Shown here one piece after another: positions 35,575-44,929 of a stretch of DNA of 64,000 nucleotides. Under the pieces are notes generated by a model that saw only the letters and a list, made by a program, of their open reading frames with translations, was not told the DNA's origin and made no database searches. This DNA is from Mycobacterium sp. MS1601 (GTDB lineage: Bacteria > Actinomycetota > Actinomycetes > Mycobacteriales > Mycobacteriaceae): assembly GCF_001984215.1 (NCBI RefSeq), contig NZ_CP019420.1, positions 4,402,001 through 4,466,000 on the forward strand, given 5' to 3'. The number at the start of each line of letters is the position of its first letter. Position 1 is the first letter of the stretch. The translations under genes and the position numbers were made by a program.

Positions 35575-36299
35575 CGGCCGGACTGCTGGTGACCGACGAC
35601 GAGTCCTTCGGTGCTGTCGCCGCTGACGCGGTGCTGGCCGGGCTCGGCGGGCAACGGCGTTGTCTGGGTGTGGCCACCGGCGAGACGCCGGTGCCGCTGT
35701 ATATCGAGATGGTGCGGCGTGCCCGCGCGGGTGAGGTCGACTTGCGGGCTGCGACGCTGGTGGCCCTCGACGAGTATCTGGGAATCGGCGGTGACGATCC
35801 GCGCAGTTACACCGCATATGTGCGACAACGAATTGCGATGCCGCTCGGTGTTCTTGAGCGTAACGTCGTGGTGCCCGACGGATTGGCCGAGGACGCTGAA
35901 GCCGAAGCTGCGCGGGTGGAGGAGCGAATCAGGAGTGCCGGCGGTGTCGACGTGCAGATAGTGGGCATCGGGAGCAACGGGCATCTGGCGTTCAACGAAC
36001 CGGGATCGGACTTCGATTCGTCCACTCGGGTGGTGGCGATCAGTGAATCAACCAGACGTGACAATGCCAGGTTCTTCGACGGGCGCCTCGACGACGTCCC
36101 CAGGTGGGCGATCACCCAGGGACTGGCAACGATTCGCCGCGCCAGGGCCATCGTGCTGGTGGCCAGGGGCGTCGGCAAGGCGCGCGCGTTGTCGGCGGCG
36201 CTGCACGGCGCGCGCACCGCCGATGTGCCCGCCTCGATACTGCAGGACCATCCCAGCGTCACCGTGGTTGCCGACCGTGCCGCGGCATCGCTGCTGTGA
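35571..36299 (+). CDS. NagB-like glucosamine-6-phosphate deaminase/isomerase
   Basis: A 242-residue protein of the glucosamine-6-phosphate deaminase/6-phosphogluconolactonase family, on the NagB side. GVATGETPVPLYIEM is the phosphate loop, ATLVALDEYLGI carries the catalytic Asp, and IVGIGSNGHLAFNEPGSDFD carries the catalytic His and Glu. In the E. coli enzyme the residue before Gly-His is Asp; here it is Asn, a change also found in some other NagB proteins as I recall. Coming straight after a sugar kinase, it suggests that a phosphorylated amino sugar is deaminated to a sugar phosphate. GTG 35571 overlaps the kinase stop. Confidence 0.87.
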   Translation: MTAGLLVTDDESFGAVAADAVLAGLGGQRRCLGVATGETPVPLYIEMVRRARAGEVDLRAATLVALDEYLGIGGDDPRSYTAYVRQRIAMPLGVLERNVVVPDGLAEDAEAEAARVEERIRSAGGVDVQIVGIGSNGHLAFNEPGSDFDSSTRVVAISESTRRDNARFFDGRLDDVPRWAITQGLATIRRARAIVLVARGVGKARALSAALHGARTADVPASILQDHPSVTVVADRAAASLL

Positions 36300-36309
36300 G
36301 GAGCCTCCG

Positions 36310-37572
36310 ATGACGGCGACACCGCAGGTACTCGATCTGTTCGCCCCGGGTTCCGGCCTCGACACCGACGGCACCTTGGTGGTGGGCGGGTGTCGGCTCG
36401 ACGATCTCGCCGAACAGTTCGGCACACCGGTGATGGTGCTCGACGAGCAGGCACTGCGCCAGCGGGCGCGCGACTACCTGACCGCCTTCGCCAGCAGGTG
36501 GTCGCGTGTCGAGGTGGCATTCGCCTCGAAGGCGTTCCCCTGCACCGCCGTCCAGCGACTGATGGCGCAGGAGGGGCTGTGGCTCGACGTCGCGGGCGGC
36601 GGTGAGATCCACACCGCGCTTGCCGCCGGTGCCGATCCCGCGCGAATGCTGCTGCACGGCAACGCCAAGACCGATGAGGAACTGGAGCTTGCGGTCCGTG
36701 CCGGCGTCGGGCTGGTGGTCGTGGACAACTTCGACGACATCGACCGACTCGAGCGCATCGTGGAGCGCGGGCGTCGGCAGGCGTGCTTGGTGCGCGTCAT
36801 CCCGGGTGTTCAGGCCGATACCCACGCGGCTGTCGCCACCGGACACGACGGCTCCAAGTTCGGGCTCGCCGCTGCCGACGCCCGGGTGGCGATCGCTCGC
36901 ATCCGGCGCAGTCGGCTGCTGCGCTGCGATGGCGTGCACACCCATGTCGGGTCGCAGTTGCTCCACGTCGACCAGTTGGCTGCTGCGGTGGCACCGATTG
37001 CGGAGCTGGGGGAGTTCGACACCTACGACCTGGGTGGTGGTCTGGGGGTGCGCTACACCTACGCCGACGCTCCGCCGTCGCTGCACGAGTACGCCGAGGC
37101 CATGCTCACCAAGGCTCGAGAACTGTTTCCCGCCGGCAGCCGGGTGATCGTGGAGCCCGGGCGCAGCATGGTGGCCACGGCCGGCTGCACCGTCTACCGA
37201 GTGACCACCGTGAAACGAGGACCGGTGACCCACGTCGCGGTGGACGGCGGTATGGGTGACAACCTCGAGGTGTCGCTGTACGGCCAGCGCTTCGAAGCCA
37301 CTCTCGTGTCCCGGGTGGGCGGGGGTACGCAGGTCAGCCTGGTGGGGCGGCATTGCGAGTCCGGTGACCGGCTGATCGCAGGGGTGGCGCTGGACGATCC
37401 GGTGGTCGGCGATCTCGTGGCGGTGCCGGTCACCGGCGCGTACTGCTACACCATGTCCAATCAGTACAACGGGGCCCGACGCATTCCGGTGGTTTTCGCC
37501 TCGGCCGGCCGCGCCCGTCAGGTGGTCCGACGTGACACCTGGGCGGACCTGTTGTCGCGCGACGTGGAGTGA
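36310..37572 (+). CDS. LysA-like diaminopimelate decarboxylase paralogue (fold-type III PLP)
   Basis: A 420-residue alanine-racemase-fold decarboxylase. PLP Lys74 lies in VAFASKAFPC. Other motifs are LDVAGGGEIHTAL, THVGSQ, DLGGGLGVRYT, EPGRSMVA and GGMGDN. The active-site Cys349 is in GRHCESGD, as in diaminopimelate decarboxylase, and the end holds a YxN-type motif (CYTMSNQYNG). This set favours meso-DAP or a close D-centred amino acid as substrate. Housekeeping lysA of mycobacteria lies near argS/thrA, so this is an extra copy and the last gene of the island operon. ATG 36310 has AGGAG overlapping the previous stop. Confidence 0.88.
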   Translation: MTATPQVLDLFAPGSGLDTDGTLVVGGCRLDDLAEQFGTPVMVLDEQALRQRARDYLTAFASRWSRVEVAFASKAFPCTAVQRLMAQEGLWLDVAGGGEIHTALAAGADPARMLLHGNAKTDEELELAVRAGVGLVVVDNFDDIDRLERIVERGRRQACLVRVIPGVQADTHAAVATGHDGSKFGLAAADARVAIARIRRSRLLRCDGVHTHVGSQLLHVDQLAAAVAPIAELGEFDTYDLGGGLGVRYTYADAPPSLHEYAEAMLTKARELFPAGSRVIVEPGRSMVATAGCTVYRVTTVKRGPVTHVAVDGGMGDNLEVSLYGQRFEATLVSRVGGGTQVSLVGRHCESGDRLIAGVALDDPVVGDLVAVPVTGAYCYTMSNQYNGARRIPVVFASAGRARQVVRRDTWADLLSRDVE

Positions 37573-37597
37573 CATGGTGCGGGCGTTCGGTTATCCG

Positions 37598-37627
37598 TTG
37601 GGCCATGTCGGGGCTCGACGCTAGACT
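37598..37627 (+). promoter_or_regulatory. Possible phoH operon promoter
   Basis: TTGGGC (37598-37603), an 18-bp spacer and TAGACT (37622-37627) form a plausible sigma-A type promoter about 53 bp before the phoH GTG, in the 107-bp gap after the accessory island. Confidence 0.35.
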
Positions 37628-37679
37628 GAGGTGTCCTATTTGATCGAGATACGTTCAGGAAGCAGGCGTAAAACACCAC

Positions 37680-38717
37680 GTGACGCCCCGCGAGACAACC
37701 GATGGAAACACGGGTAACACCGTGAAAAGCAGCATCAACGTTCCGCCTGACCTCGTGGTGGGCCTGCTCGGTTCCGCCGACGAGAATCTGCGCGCCCTCG
37801 AACGTTCCCTTGCCGCCGATCTTCATGTCCGTGGCAATGCCATCACCCTGTCCGGCGACCCGGCCGACGTCGCCCTCGCCGAGCGCGTCGTCACCGAACT
37901 GCTCGGGGTGGTCTCCGGAGGTCAACCGCTGACGCAGGACGCCATCCGGCACAGCGTTGCCATGGTCACCGGCGCCGACGAAGCATCACCGGCCGAAGTG
38001 CTGACACTGGACATCCTGTCCCGGCGCGGCAAGACCATCCGGCCCAAGACCCTGAACCAGAAGCGTTATGTCGACGCCATCGACAACCACACCATCGTCT
38101 TCGGCATCGGCCCCGCCGGTACCGGCAAGACGTACCTGGCCATGGCCAAGGCCGTCAATGCGTTGAAGACCAAACAGGTCAACCGCATCATCCTCACCCG
38201 CCCCGCAGTGGAAGCCGGTGAGCGCCTTGGTTTTCTGCCCGGCACGCTCTACGAGAAGATCGACCCGTACCTGCGTCCGCTGTATGACGCGCTGCACGAC
38301 ATGATGGACCAGGAAGCCATTCCGAAGCTGATGGCCGCCGGTGTCATCGAGGTCGCTCCGTTGGCATTCATGCGGGGTAGAACCCTCAACGACGCCTTCA
38401 TCATCTTGGACGAGGCGCAGAACACCACTGCAGAACAGATGAAAATGTTCCTCACCCGGCTCGGTTTCGGGTCGAAGATCGTCGTTACAGGCGACACCAC
38501 GCAGGTCGACCTCCCGGGCGGAGCTCGTTCGGGACTTCGAACGGCGGTGGAGACCCTCGACGGCATCGACGACATTCACATCGCCGAACTCACCAGCTCG
38601 GACGTTGTGAGACATCGGCTCGTCGCCGAGATCGTCGACGCATATGCGCGTGCCGAAGACCACCATGCCGGTAACCGCGCGCAACGGCGATCCGGCACAT
38701 CGCGGGCCAGGAGGTGA
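37680..38717 (+). CDS. phoH: PhoH-like ATPase
   Basis: A 345-residue PhoH1-type P-loop ATPase with an N-terminal KH-like segment. Walker A is [11 protein letters not shown] (about 143-153), Walker B is [21 protein letters not shown], and the helicase-like segment is [18 protein letters not shown]. The family is linked to RNA metabolism and, with the adjacent ybeY, to ribosome maturation. The GTG at 37680 gives MTPRETTD, close to the N-terminus I recall from the M. tuberculosis orthologue. It is the first gene of a phoH-ybeY-CBS-cytidine-deaminase-like-era run joined by overlaps or a 4-bp gap. Confidence 0.95.
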   Translation: MTPRETTDGNTGNTVKSSINVPPDLVVGLLGSADENLRALERSLAADLHVRGNAITLSGDPADVALAERVVTELLGVVSGGQPLTQDAIRHSVAMVTGADEASPAEVLTLDILSRRGKTIRPKTLNQKRYVDAIDNHTIVFGIGPAGTGKTYLAMAKAVNALKTKQVNRIILTRPAVEAGERLGFLPGTLYEKIDPYLRPLYDALHDMMDQEAIPKLMAAGVIEVAPLAFMRGRTLNDAFIILDEAQNTTAEQMKMFLTRLGFGSKIVVTGDTTQVDLPGGARSGLRTAVETLDGIDDIHIAELTSSDVVRHRLVAEIVDAYARAEDHHAGNRAQRRSGTSRARR

Positions 38718-38721
38718 CCCC

Positions 38722-39258
38722 ATGAGTATCGAGGTCTCCAACGAATCCGGCATGGACGTCTCCGAAGAGGAACTGATCAGCGTCGCCCGCTTCGCCATCG
38801 GCAGGATGAACGTCAATCCCGGTGCCGAGCTGTCGATGGTGCTGCTGGACACCGCCGCCATGGCCGATCTTCACATGCGATGGATGGACCTGCCCGGGCC
38901 CACCGACGTGATGAGCTTCCCCATGGACGAGCTCGAACCGGGGGGCCGTCCGGATGCAGCAGAGCCGGGGCCGTCAATGCTCGGAGACATCGTGTTGTGC
39001 CCGCAGTTCGCCGCCGATCAGGCCAAGAAGGCCGGCCACGATCTCGAACACGAACTCGCTCTGCTCACCGTCCACGGTGTGCTGCACCTGTTGGGCTTCG
39101 ACCATGCCGAGCCCGACGAGGAGAAGGAGATGTTCGCGTTGCAGCGCCAGCTGCTCGAGGACTGGTACGCCGAGCAGGAGGAGCTCTACCTCCGCAATGT
39201 GCAGGCGGAGAAAGACCGCAGGCTGCTGGACAAGTCGAGGGCCTACGACCAACCGTGA
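38722..39258 (+). CDS. ybeY: Endoribonuclease YbeY
   Basis: A 178-residue metal-dependent endoribonuclease for 16S rRNA 3' maturation and ribosome quality control. The zinc motif [11 protein letters not shown] (three His) is diagnostic, and the fold segments [11 protein letters not shown] and LGDIVLCPQ are present. ATG 38722 follows AGGAGG, which is part of the phoH stop region; the frame is open upstream to 38644, but that is phoH sequence. Its stop overlaps the GTG of the CBS-domain gene. Confidence 0.96.
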   Translation: MSIEVSNESGMDVSEEELISVARFAIGRMNVNPGAELSMVLLDTAAMADLHMRWMDLPGPTDVMSFPMDELEPGGRPDAAEPGPSMLGDIVLCPQFAADQAKKAGHDLEHELALLTVHGVLHLLGFDHAEPDEEKEMFALQRQLLEDWYAEQEELYLRNVQAEKDRRLLDKSRAYDQP

Positions 39259-40559
39259 GTGGTGTAGCTCCATTACTGATCGCTATCGCACTGATCCTGC
39301 TCGGCGGTCTCTTCGCGGCCATCGACGCCGCCATCAGCACTGTGTCTTTGGCTCGCGTCGAAGAGTTGGTCCGTGACGAGCGTCCCGGCGCGGTCCGGCT
39401 GAACAAGCTCATCGCCGAGCGGCCCAAGTACATCAACCTGATCGTCTTGCTGCGCATTGCGTGCGAGGTCACCGCCACCGCATTGCTGGTGGCGTTTCTC
39501 GAGGACTTCTGGGGATTGGACTGGGGCCTACTGGCGGCCGCCGCGATCATGATAGTGGTCAGCTTCGTCGCCATCGGGGTAGGCCCGCGCACGGTGGGCA
39601 GGCAGAACGCCTACTCGATTGCGCTGGGCGCAGCCGTTCCGCTGCAAGCCATTTCCGTTCTGCTGGCCCCGTTGAGCCGACTGCTTGTCCTGCTGGGCAA
39701 TGCCCTGACGCCGGGCCGCGGATTCCGCAATGGTCCCTTCGCCTCCGAGATCGAACTGCGTGAAGTCGTCGACATGGCTCAGCAAAGTGGTGTGGTGGCC
39801 GACGACGAGCGCCGGATGATCCAATCGGTGTTCGAACTCGGCGACACCCCCGCGCGCGAGGTCATGGTGCCGCGCACCGAGATGGTGTGGATCGAATCGG
39901 ACAAAACGGCCGGTCAAGCCACCTCTTTGGCCGTGCGCAGCGGGCACTCCCGTATCCCGGTGATCGGCGAGAACGTCGACGACCTGGTGGGCGTGGTGTA
40001 CCTCAAGGATCTGATCGAGCGCACCTACTACTCGAGCAACGGCGGCCGCGACACCAAGGTCTCCGATGTCATGCGGACCCCGGTGTTCGTCCCGGACTCC
40101 AAGCCGCTGGACGAACTGCTGCGGGAGATGCAACGCGACCGCAAGCACATGGCGCTGCTGGTCGACGAGTACGGCGCCATCGCCGGTCTGGTCACCATCG
40201 AGGACGTGCTGGAGGAGATCGTCGGTGAGATCGCCGACGAGTACGACACCGACGAGGTTGCTCCCATCGAGGACCTGGGGGACAAGAACTACCGCTTGTC
40301 GACGCGGTTGCCCATCGAGGATCTCGGTGAGCTCTACGATGTCGAATTCGACGACGACCTGGACGTCGACACTGTGGGTGGCCTACTGGCGCTCGAGCTG
40401 GGCCGCGTACCGTTGCCCGGCGCCGAGGTGGTGTCGCACGGACTGCGCCTGCAGGCCGAAGGTGGGCATGACCATCGAGGCCGGGTACGGGTCGGTACGG
40501 TGCTCGTCAGCCCTGTCGAGCCCGAACCTGAATCCGAGGAGTCCCGAGAAGATGACTGA
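39255..40559 (+). CDS. CNNM/HlyC-type membrane protein with CBS pair
   Basis: A 434-residue membrane protein of the CorC/HlyC (CNNM transporter) family, equivalent to Rv2366c. An N-terminal DUF21 domain has about four transmembrane segments (residues 3-25, 60-80, 90-110, 125-150). Two CBS domains follow ([16 protein letters not shown] to VGVVYLKDL, and [12 protein letters not shown] to [19 protein letters not shown]), then a CorC-type C-terminal domain ([14 protein letters not shown]). The family is implicated in divalent cation (Mg or Co) efflux and sensing by nucleotide binding at the CBS pair. GTG 39255 overlaps the ybeY stop. Confidence 0.92.
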   Translation: MSGVAPLLIAIALILLGGLFAAIDAAISTVSLARVEELVRDERPGAVRLNKLIAERPKYINLIVLLRIACEVTATALLVAFLEDFWGLDWGLLAAAAIMIVVSFVAIGVGPRTVGRQNAYSIALGAAVPLQAISVLLAPLSRLLVLLGNALTPGRGFRNGPFASEIELREVVDMAQQSGVVADDERRMIQSVFELGDTPAREVMVPRTEMVWIESDKTAGQATSLAVRSGHSRIPVIGENVDDLVGVVYLKDLIERTYYSSNGGRDTKVSDVMRTPVFVPDSKPLDELLREMQRDRKHMALLVDEYGAIAGLVTIEDVLEEIVGEIADEYDTDEVAPIEDLGDKNYRLSTRLPIEDLGELYDVEFDDDLDVDTVGGLLALELGRVPLPGAEVVSHGLRLQAEGGHDHRGRVRVGTVLVSPVEPEPESEESREDD

Positions 40560-40869
40560 GTTGGGCGCCGAAGACGCGAAACTGGTGACGCTGGCCCGCG
40601 GTGCGATGGGCCGGGCCGAAGCCGGCTCCGGTGCTGCGGTGCGTGATCTCGACGGGCGCACCTACGCCGGGGCGCCGGTTGTCTTGGCGGCGCTGGAGTT
40701 GACGGCTCTGCAAGCGGCGGTCGCTGCTGCCGTGTCCAGCGGTGCGGCGGGTTTCGAAGCGGCGGTGCTGCTGGCGGGTTCTCGAGATGACCCCGGTGTC
40801 GCTGCGGTCGAAGAACTTTCACCCGAGGCGGCCATCATCGTCACCGACCGGGCCGGAACACCGCAATGA
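40552..40869 (+). CDS. Cytidine-deaminase-like small protein lacking zinc ligands (Rv2365c-like)
   Basis: A 105-residue protein that overlaps the CBS gene by 8 bp and era by 4 bp. Its layout follows cytidine deaminase (N-terminal [24 protein letters not shown], a central helix, a late strand pair). The expected H/C-A-E and PCxxC zinc motifs are missing: the central helix reads [15 protein letters not shown] and no Cys occurs at all. Synteny with Rv2365c supports a real gene. It may be a regulatory or structural relic of the deaminase fold. Confidence 0.8.
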   Translation: MTELGAEDAKLVTLARGAMGRAEAGSGAAVRDLDGRTYAGAPVVLAALELTALQAAVAAAVSSGAAGFEAAVLLAGSRDDPGVAAVEELSPEAAIIVTDRAGTPQ

Positions 40870-41768
40870 GTGAATTCCGTTCCGGCTTCGTGTGTTTTGT
40901 CGGCCGCCCCAACACCGGCAAGTCGACGCTGACCAACGCGCTCGTCGGCGCCAAGGTGGCCATCACCTCCAACCGGCCACAGACCACCCGCCACACCATC
41001 CGCGGCATCGTGCACCGCGAGAACTTCCAGATCGTCCTGGTGGACACCCCAGGCCTGCATCGGCCCCGGACGCTGCTGGGGCAACGGCTCAACGAGCTGG
41101 TGAAGGACACCTACGCGCAAGTCGACGTCATCGGTTTCTGCATCCCCGCCGACGAGGGCATCGGCCCCGGCGACCGCTGGATCTTCGACCAGATCTGCGC
41201 GGTCGCACCCAGGACCAAGCTGATCGTCGTCGTCACCAAGATCGACAAGGTCTCGAAGGAGAAGGTGGCCACCCAGCTGCTCGCGGTTCAGCAAGCCTTC
41301 GGCGAGAAGGCCGCCGAGATCGTCCCCGTCTCGGCCACCAAGGGTGAGCAGGTCGACGTCCTGACCGACGTGCTCGTGTCGCATCTCGACGAGGGCCCGG
41401 CGTTCTACCCCGACGGTGAGCTCACCGACGAGCCCGAGGAAGTGCTGATGGCCGAACTCATCCGGGAAGCCGCCCTCGAAGGCGTGCGCGACGAGTTGCC
41501 TCATTCACTGGCCGTTGTCATCGACGAAGTCGAACAGCGCGAGGGACGTGACGATCTGATCGACGTACGCGCCATCCTCTACGTCGAACGCGACAGCCAG
41601 AAAGGCATCGTGATCGGCAAAGGCGGTGCCAGACTCCGCGAAGTCGGGACCGCCGCCCGCACCCAGATCGAGAAGCTGCTTGGCACCAAGGTGTTCCTCG
41701 ACCTACGGGTCAAGGTCGCCAAGAACTGGCAGCGCGACCCCAAACAGCTTGGCCGGTTGGGCTTTTAG
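40866..41768 (+). CDS. era: GTPase Era
   Basis: A 300-residue ribosome-assembly GTPase that binds 16S rRNA. G-domain motifs: GRPNTGKS (residues 13-20), the TT switch region (RPQTTRHTIRG), DTPGLH and TKIDK. A C-terminal KH domain contains GKGGARLREVGTAARTQIEKL, and the end LDLRVKVAKNWQRD is typical. ATG 40866 overlaps the preceding stop. The 3' end overlaps the convergent secreted-protein gene by 4 bp, so no terminator space exists between them. Confidence 0.97.
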   Translation: MSEFRSGFVCFVGRPNTGKSTLTNALVGAKVAITSNRPQTTRHTIRGIVHRENFQIVLVDTPGLHRPRTLLGQRLNELVKDTYAQVDVIGFCIPADEGIGPGDRWIFDQICAVAPRTKLIVVVTKIDKVSKEKVATQLLAVQQAFGEKAAEIVPVSATKGEQVDVLTDVLVSHLDEGPAFYPDGELTDEPEEVLMAELIREAALEGVRDELPHSLAVVIDEVEQREGRDDLIDVRAILYVERDSQKGIVIGKGGARLREVGTAARTQIEKLLGTKVFLDLRVKVAKNWQRDPKQLGRLGF

Positions 41769-42508
41769 CGCGCATAGATGCAGTGGCCGCTGCCGCCCGG
41801 CGGCTGAGATGCGACGGTCACGCCGTCCACCTGGATCTGGCAACTGACGTTGTCTCCGCCGACGGCTACGATCTGGAGCAGGTCGGGAACCGTGTCCAGT
41901 CGCAGCGTCTGAGTGAACGGCAGATCGACGTCGTACAGACGTTCAGATGCCGGATCGGTGTCGATGGTCATGACCTTGCCGGTTCCGGCCAACGACAACA
42001 CCACCTCGTGTTTCTCCGCCGGTGCTGCCGGCGCCTGGTTGCGCTGATAATTGGATTGCGCAGCGGCATTGGCGTCCCACATCTGCTGCCGGAACGCCGA
42101 TGGAACACATATGGTGTCGCCGTCGAAGGCCTCGCGCCAGACGAAGCCCTGTGAGCAGGACAGGGGACCGGACCCGGCCAGCGGATCCTTGTTGGATCCC
42201 GGGTTTGCGTTCTGCGTGGCCACCTGGTCGCGGACGGCGGGGGTGACGCACACGGTGTCGCCGGGGCGCGCTTCTCGCCAGACCAGTCCCTGGATGCACG
42301 TGTCGGGTCCGTAGGGCAGTGGTTCGGCCGACGCCGGGCTGATGCTCGAGACCACGGCCAGTGCCGTCATGGCAAGTGCCGGGACGGCGAATGCGAGCGG
42401 TTGGTGTCTTCTCCTCGACGCGGTGCGCTGTGGGCTGGCCGCCGGCGCCGTCCTGGGTGTCGAGAAATCGGGTGTCGCGCTGCGATTTTGTCGATCGGCT
42501 GCGGCCAT
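41765..42508 (-). CDS. Secreted/anchored protein with two WREA repeats and an MmpS-like C-terminal domain
   Basis: A 247-residue exported protein. The N-terminus is Arg-rich with one hydrophobic segment (PLAFAVPALAMTALAVVSSISPASA), a signal peptide or anchor. Two repeats follow, CIQGLVWREARPGDTVCV and CSQGFVWREAFDGDTICV, each with two Cys that could form a disulfide. The last 80 residues (VVLSLAGTGKVMTIDTD, LPFTQTLRL, VSCQIQVDGVTVASQ, HCIYAR) resemble the extracytoplasmic beta-domain of MmpS proteins. ATG 42508 is chosen over 42556 because GGAGG lies 5 bases upstream. I know no assigned function for this combination. Confidence 0.78.
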   Translation of the reverse strand: MAAADRQNRSATPDFSTPRTAPAASPQRTASRRRHQPLAFAVPALAMTALAVVSSISPASAEPLPYGPDTCIQGLVWREARPGDTVCVTPAVRDQVATQNANPGSNKDPLAGSGPLSCSQGFVWREAFDGDTICVPSAFRQQMWDANAAAQSNYQRNQAPAAPAEKHEVVLSLAGTGKVMTIDTDPASERLYDVDLPFTQTLRLDTVPDLLQIVAVGGDNVSCQIQVDGVTVASQPPGGSGHCIYAR

Positions 42509-42608
42509 GGTGTCCTCCAGTTGCTGTTGCCGCGACATCCGCGGCCTGCACAGCAAACTAAGAAGGATTCAATGGCCGAACCAGCGTAGTGGGCTACCTG
42601 TGCTGAAT

Positions 42609-43154
42609 TCAGGGGGTCCAACCCGGCACGTTGCCGAACTCGCGGCCGGGGGCTGGGGCCGGCGCGCCGCCATCACCCTTGCCGTACACCGCCACCACCA
42701 CGGTGCGGTCGATCAGGTTCTCCGACCACACACCGATGTCGACATTGGAACAGTCGTGCATGATCGCGTGATAGTCCGGGCGGTACCACCACTGGTTGAG
42801 GATCTCGACACCCGTGATGCTCAGTGCGGGGTTGATCGCGACGGTCTCGGCGACCTCACCGGCGTAGCCGGCGTTGCGGGCACGGTCGGCCACCGTCGAC
42901 CCGTCAGAGCCGATGTCGCCGCCGAGGCCGCGGTTGTGCAGTACGTCGTTGGTGTGCCACTGTGCGGCCAGCCGCAGCTTCGGGTTGATCTTGATGTTGG
43001 TGCTGCAGCCCGCCTGATGCTGAGCTGTGTAGACGTTGGCCACCACACCGTCGTTGAGGCGACGGTTGTCGGCCTGCGCGCTGGGAGCTGTCACGAACCC
43101 GAACGTCGTCGCAGCCAACACGGCCGGGACGAGGGCAGCACGCACCACGGTCAT
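42609..43154 (-). CDS. Secreted CAP-domain protein
   Basis: A 181-residue exported protein. The signal peptide MTVVRAALVPAVLAATTFGFVTAPSAQA is followed by a CAP/SCP-like domain (NDGVVANVYTAQHQAGC, LRLAAQWHTNDVLHNRGL, GSDGSTVADRARNAGYAG, WWYRPDYHAIMHDCSNVDIG). Cys residues 52 and 139 or so could pair. Actinobacterial CAP proteins are envelope or secreted proteins of mostly unknown role. I start at ATG 43154 because the longer frame (to 43337) would run into recO and places 61 non-signal residues before the hydrophobic core. It is divergent from recO. Confidence 0.85.
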   Translation of the reverse strand: MTVVRAALVPAVLAATTFGFVTAPSAQADNRRLNDGVVANVYTAQHQAGCSTNIKINPKLRLAAQWHTNDVLHNRGLGGDIGSDGSTVADRARNAGYAGEVAETVAINPALSITGVEILNQWWYRPDYHAIMHDCSNVDIGVWSENLIDRTVVVAVYGKGDGGAPAPAPGREFGNVPGWTP

Positions 43155-43257
43155 GGCAGCTGACCTTACGTGACAGCGCTGCCGCTCAGGTGGGATTGCA
43201 CCACGACCCGACGGCGCGCATCCACGATTCGTCTCACCCGGATGCGAAACTGGCCCG

Positions 43258-44100
43258 ATGCGGTTGTATCGGGATCGAGCGGTGGTGCTGCGCCAGCACA
43301 AGCTCGGCGAAGCTGACCGCATCGTCACTCTGCTCACCTGTGATCACGGTCTGGTTCGCGCCGTGGCCAAGGGCGTGCGGCGCACCCGCAGCAAGTTCGG
43401 CGCCAAGCTGGAACCGTTCTCCCACATCGACGTGCAGTTGCACCCCGGCCGCAACCTCGACATCGTCACCCAGGTTGTCGCTCTCGATGCTTTCGCCACC
43501 GACATCGTGGGCGACTACGGCCGCTACACCACCGCCTGCGCCATCCTCGAGACCGCCGAACGCCTGGCCGGCGAGGAACGAGCCCCGATGCCGTCGCTGC
43601 AGAAGCTGACGGTCGGTGCGCTGCGTGCGGTGGCCGACGGCACGCGCTCACGGGAGTTGCTGCTCGACGCCTATCTGTTGCGGGCCATGGGCATCGCCGG
43701 GTGGGCGCCCGCGCTCACCGAATGCGCCCGCTGCGCGGCTCCGGGGCCACACCGCGCCTTCCACGTCGCCGCCGGAGGCAGCGTGTGTCTGCACTGCCGG
43801 CCCGCCGGGTCCAGCACCCCACCGCAGGGTGTGGTGGACCTCATGATCGCGTTGCACGACGGCGACTGGGGCCACGCCGAGTTGTCCTCGGCGTCACACC
43901 GCAGCCAGGTCAGCGGCCTGGTGGCGGCACATCTTCAGTGGCATCTGGAGCGTCAGCTGCGCACACTGCCGCTGGTGGAACGTGCCTACCGGCCTGATCG
44001 CACACTCGCCGACAGCCGGGTTCTGCTGGTCGGGCAGGATATCCCCCATGGCTTTGAAACGGGAGAAGACCAGCTACCCCCAGCTGCCTCCGGCTCCTGA
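43258..44100 (+). CDS. recO: DNA repair protein RecO
   Basis: A 280-residue RecO, the annealing and RecR-partner protein of the RecF recombination pathway. The N-terminal OB fold reads [44 protein letters not shown] in full family fashion. A zinc-binding CARC and CLHC pair sits near residues 158-180. The last 53 bp overlap the start of uppS in another frame. Confidence 0.95.
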   Translation: MRLYRDRAVVLRQHKLGEADRIVTLLTCDHGLVRAVAKGVRRTRSKFGAKLEPFSHIDVQLHPGRNLDIVTQVVALDAFATDIVGDYGRYTTACAILETAERLAGEERAPMPSLQKLTVGALRAVADGTRSRELLLDAYLLRAMGIAGWAPALTECARCAAPGPHRAFHVAAGGSVCLHCRPAGSSTPPQGVVDLMIALHDGDWGHAELSSASHRSQVSGLVAAHLQWHLERQLRTLPLVERAYRPDRTLADSRVLLVGQDIPHGFETGEDQLPPAASGS

Positions 44101-44929
44101 CGACTATCCGATGTTCCCGGACACCTCGACGTGGCCGGTGATCTTCCCTGAGCTCCCGCCGAAGACCAACGGCAAGTTCTCGCGCCCGCCTCAGCACACG
44201 TCCAAGGCGTCGGCGCCGCAGATTCCCGCCGACCAGGTACCCAACCACGTTGCCGTGGTGATGGACGGCAACGGTCGGTGGGCCAAGCAGCGCGGGTTGG
44301 GGCGCACCGAGGGCCACAAGATGGGCGAGGCGGTGCTGATCGACATCACCTGCGGCGCCATCGAAATGGGGATCAAGCACCTCACGGTGTACGCGTTCTC
44401 CACCGAGAACTGGAAGCGCAGCACCGAAGAGGTGCGATTCCTGATGGGCTTCAACCGTGAGGTGGTGCGCCGGCGTCGGGAGAACCTGGATGCCATGGGC
44501 GTCAACATGCGCTGGGTCGGTTCGCGGCCGCGGATGTGGAGCAGTGTCATCAAGGAGTTCGACATCGCCGAGCAGATGACGGTCGACAACGACGTCATCA
44601 CCGTCAACTACTGCGTGAACTACGGCGGCCGCACCGAGATCGTGGAGGCTGCGCGACAACTCGCGCAGGAGGCCGTCGAGGGCAAGATCAATCCGGCGCG
44701 CATCAGCGAGGCGGCCTTCGCCAAGCACCTGCACCGTGCCGACATCCCCGATGTGGACCTGTTCATCCGGACCTCCGGAGAGCAGCGGGCCTCGAACTTC
44801 CTGCTGTGGCAGGCCGCCTACGCCGAGTACGTCTTCCAGGACAAGTTGTGGCCGGACTATGACCGCCGCGATCTGTGGGCGGCGTGTGAGGAATACGTGT
44901 CGCGCAACCGGCGGTTCGGTAGGGCCTGA
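44048..44929 (+). CDS. uppS: Decaprenyl/undecaprenyl diphosphate synthase (Z-prenyltransferase)
   Basis: A 293-residue cis-prenyltransferase making the long polyprenyl diphosphate used as cell-wall lipid carrier. By synteny it equals Rv2361c, which makes decaprenyl diphosphate. [17 protein letters not shown] holds the catalytic Asp, [11 protein letters not shown] the Asn/Trp motif, and [25 protein letters not shown] the IPP-binding Arg residues. It has a long N-terminal extension of about 60 residues before the catalytic core, as in mycobacteria. ATG 44048 lies within the 3' end of recO. Confidence 0.95.
   Translation: MALKREKTSYPQLPPAPDDYPMFPDTSTWPVIFPELPPKTNGKFSRPPQHTSKASAPQIPADQVPNHVAVVMDGNGRWAKQRGLGRTEGHKMGEAVLIDITCGAIEMGIKHLTVYAFSTENWKRSTEEVRFLMGFNREVVRRRRENLDAMGVNMRWVGSRPRMWSSVIKEFDIAEQMTVDNDVITVNYCVNYGGRTEIVEAARQLAQEAVEGKINPARISEAAFAKHLHRADIPDVDLFIRTSGEQRASNFLLWQAAYAEYVFQDKLWPDYDRRDLWAACEEYVSRNRRFGRA

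Noticed and set aside
22009..37572. Integrative element or insertion sequence carrying the island
   Set aside because: No integrase, transposase, tRNA target or flanking direct repeat was found at either edge; base composition looks like the backbone.
38880..39254. Upstream extension of the CBS-domain protein
   Set aside because: It is ybeY read in another frame; the membrane domain starts directly after GTG 39255.
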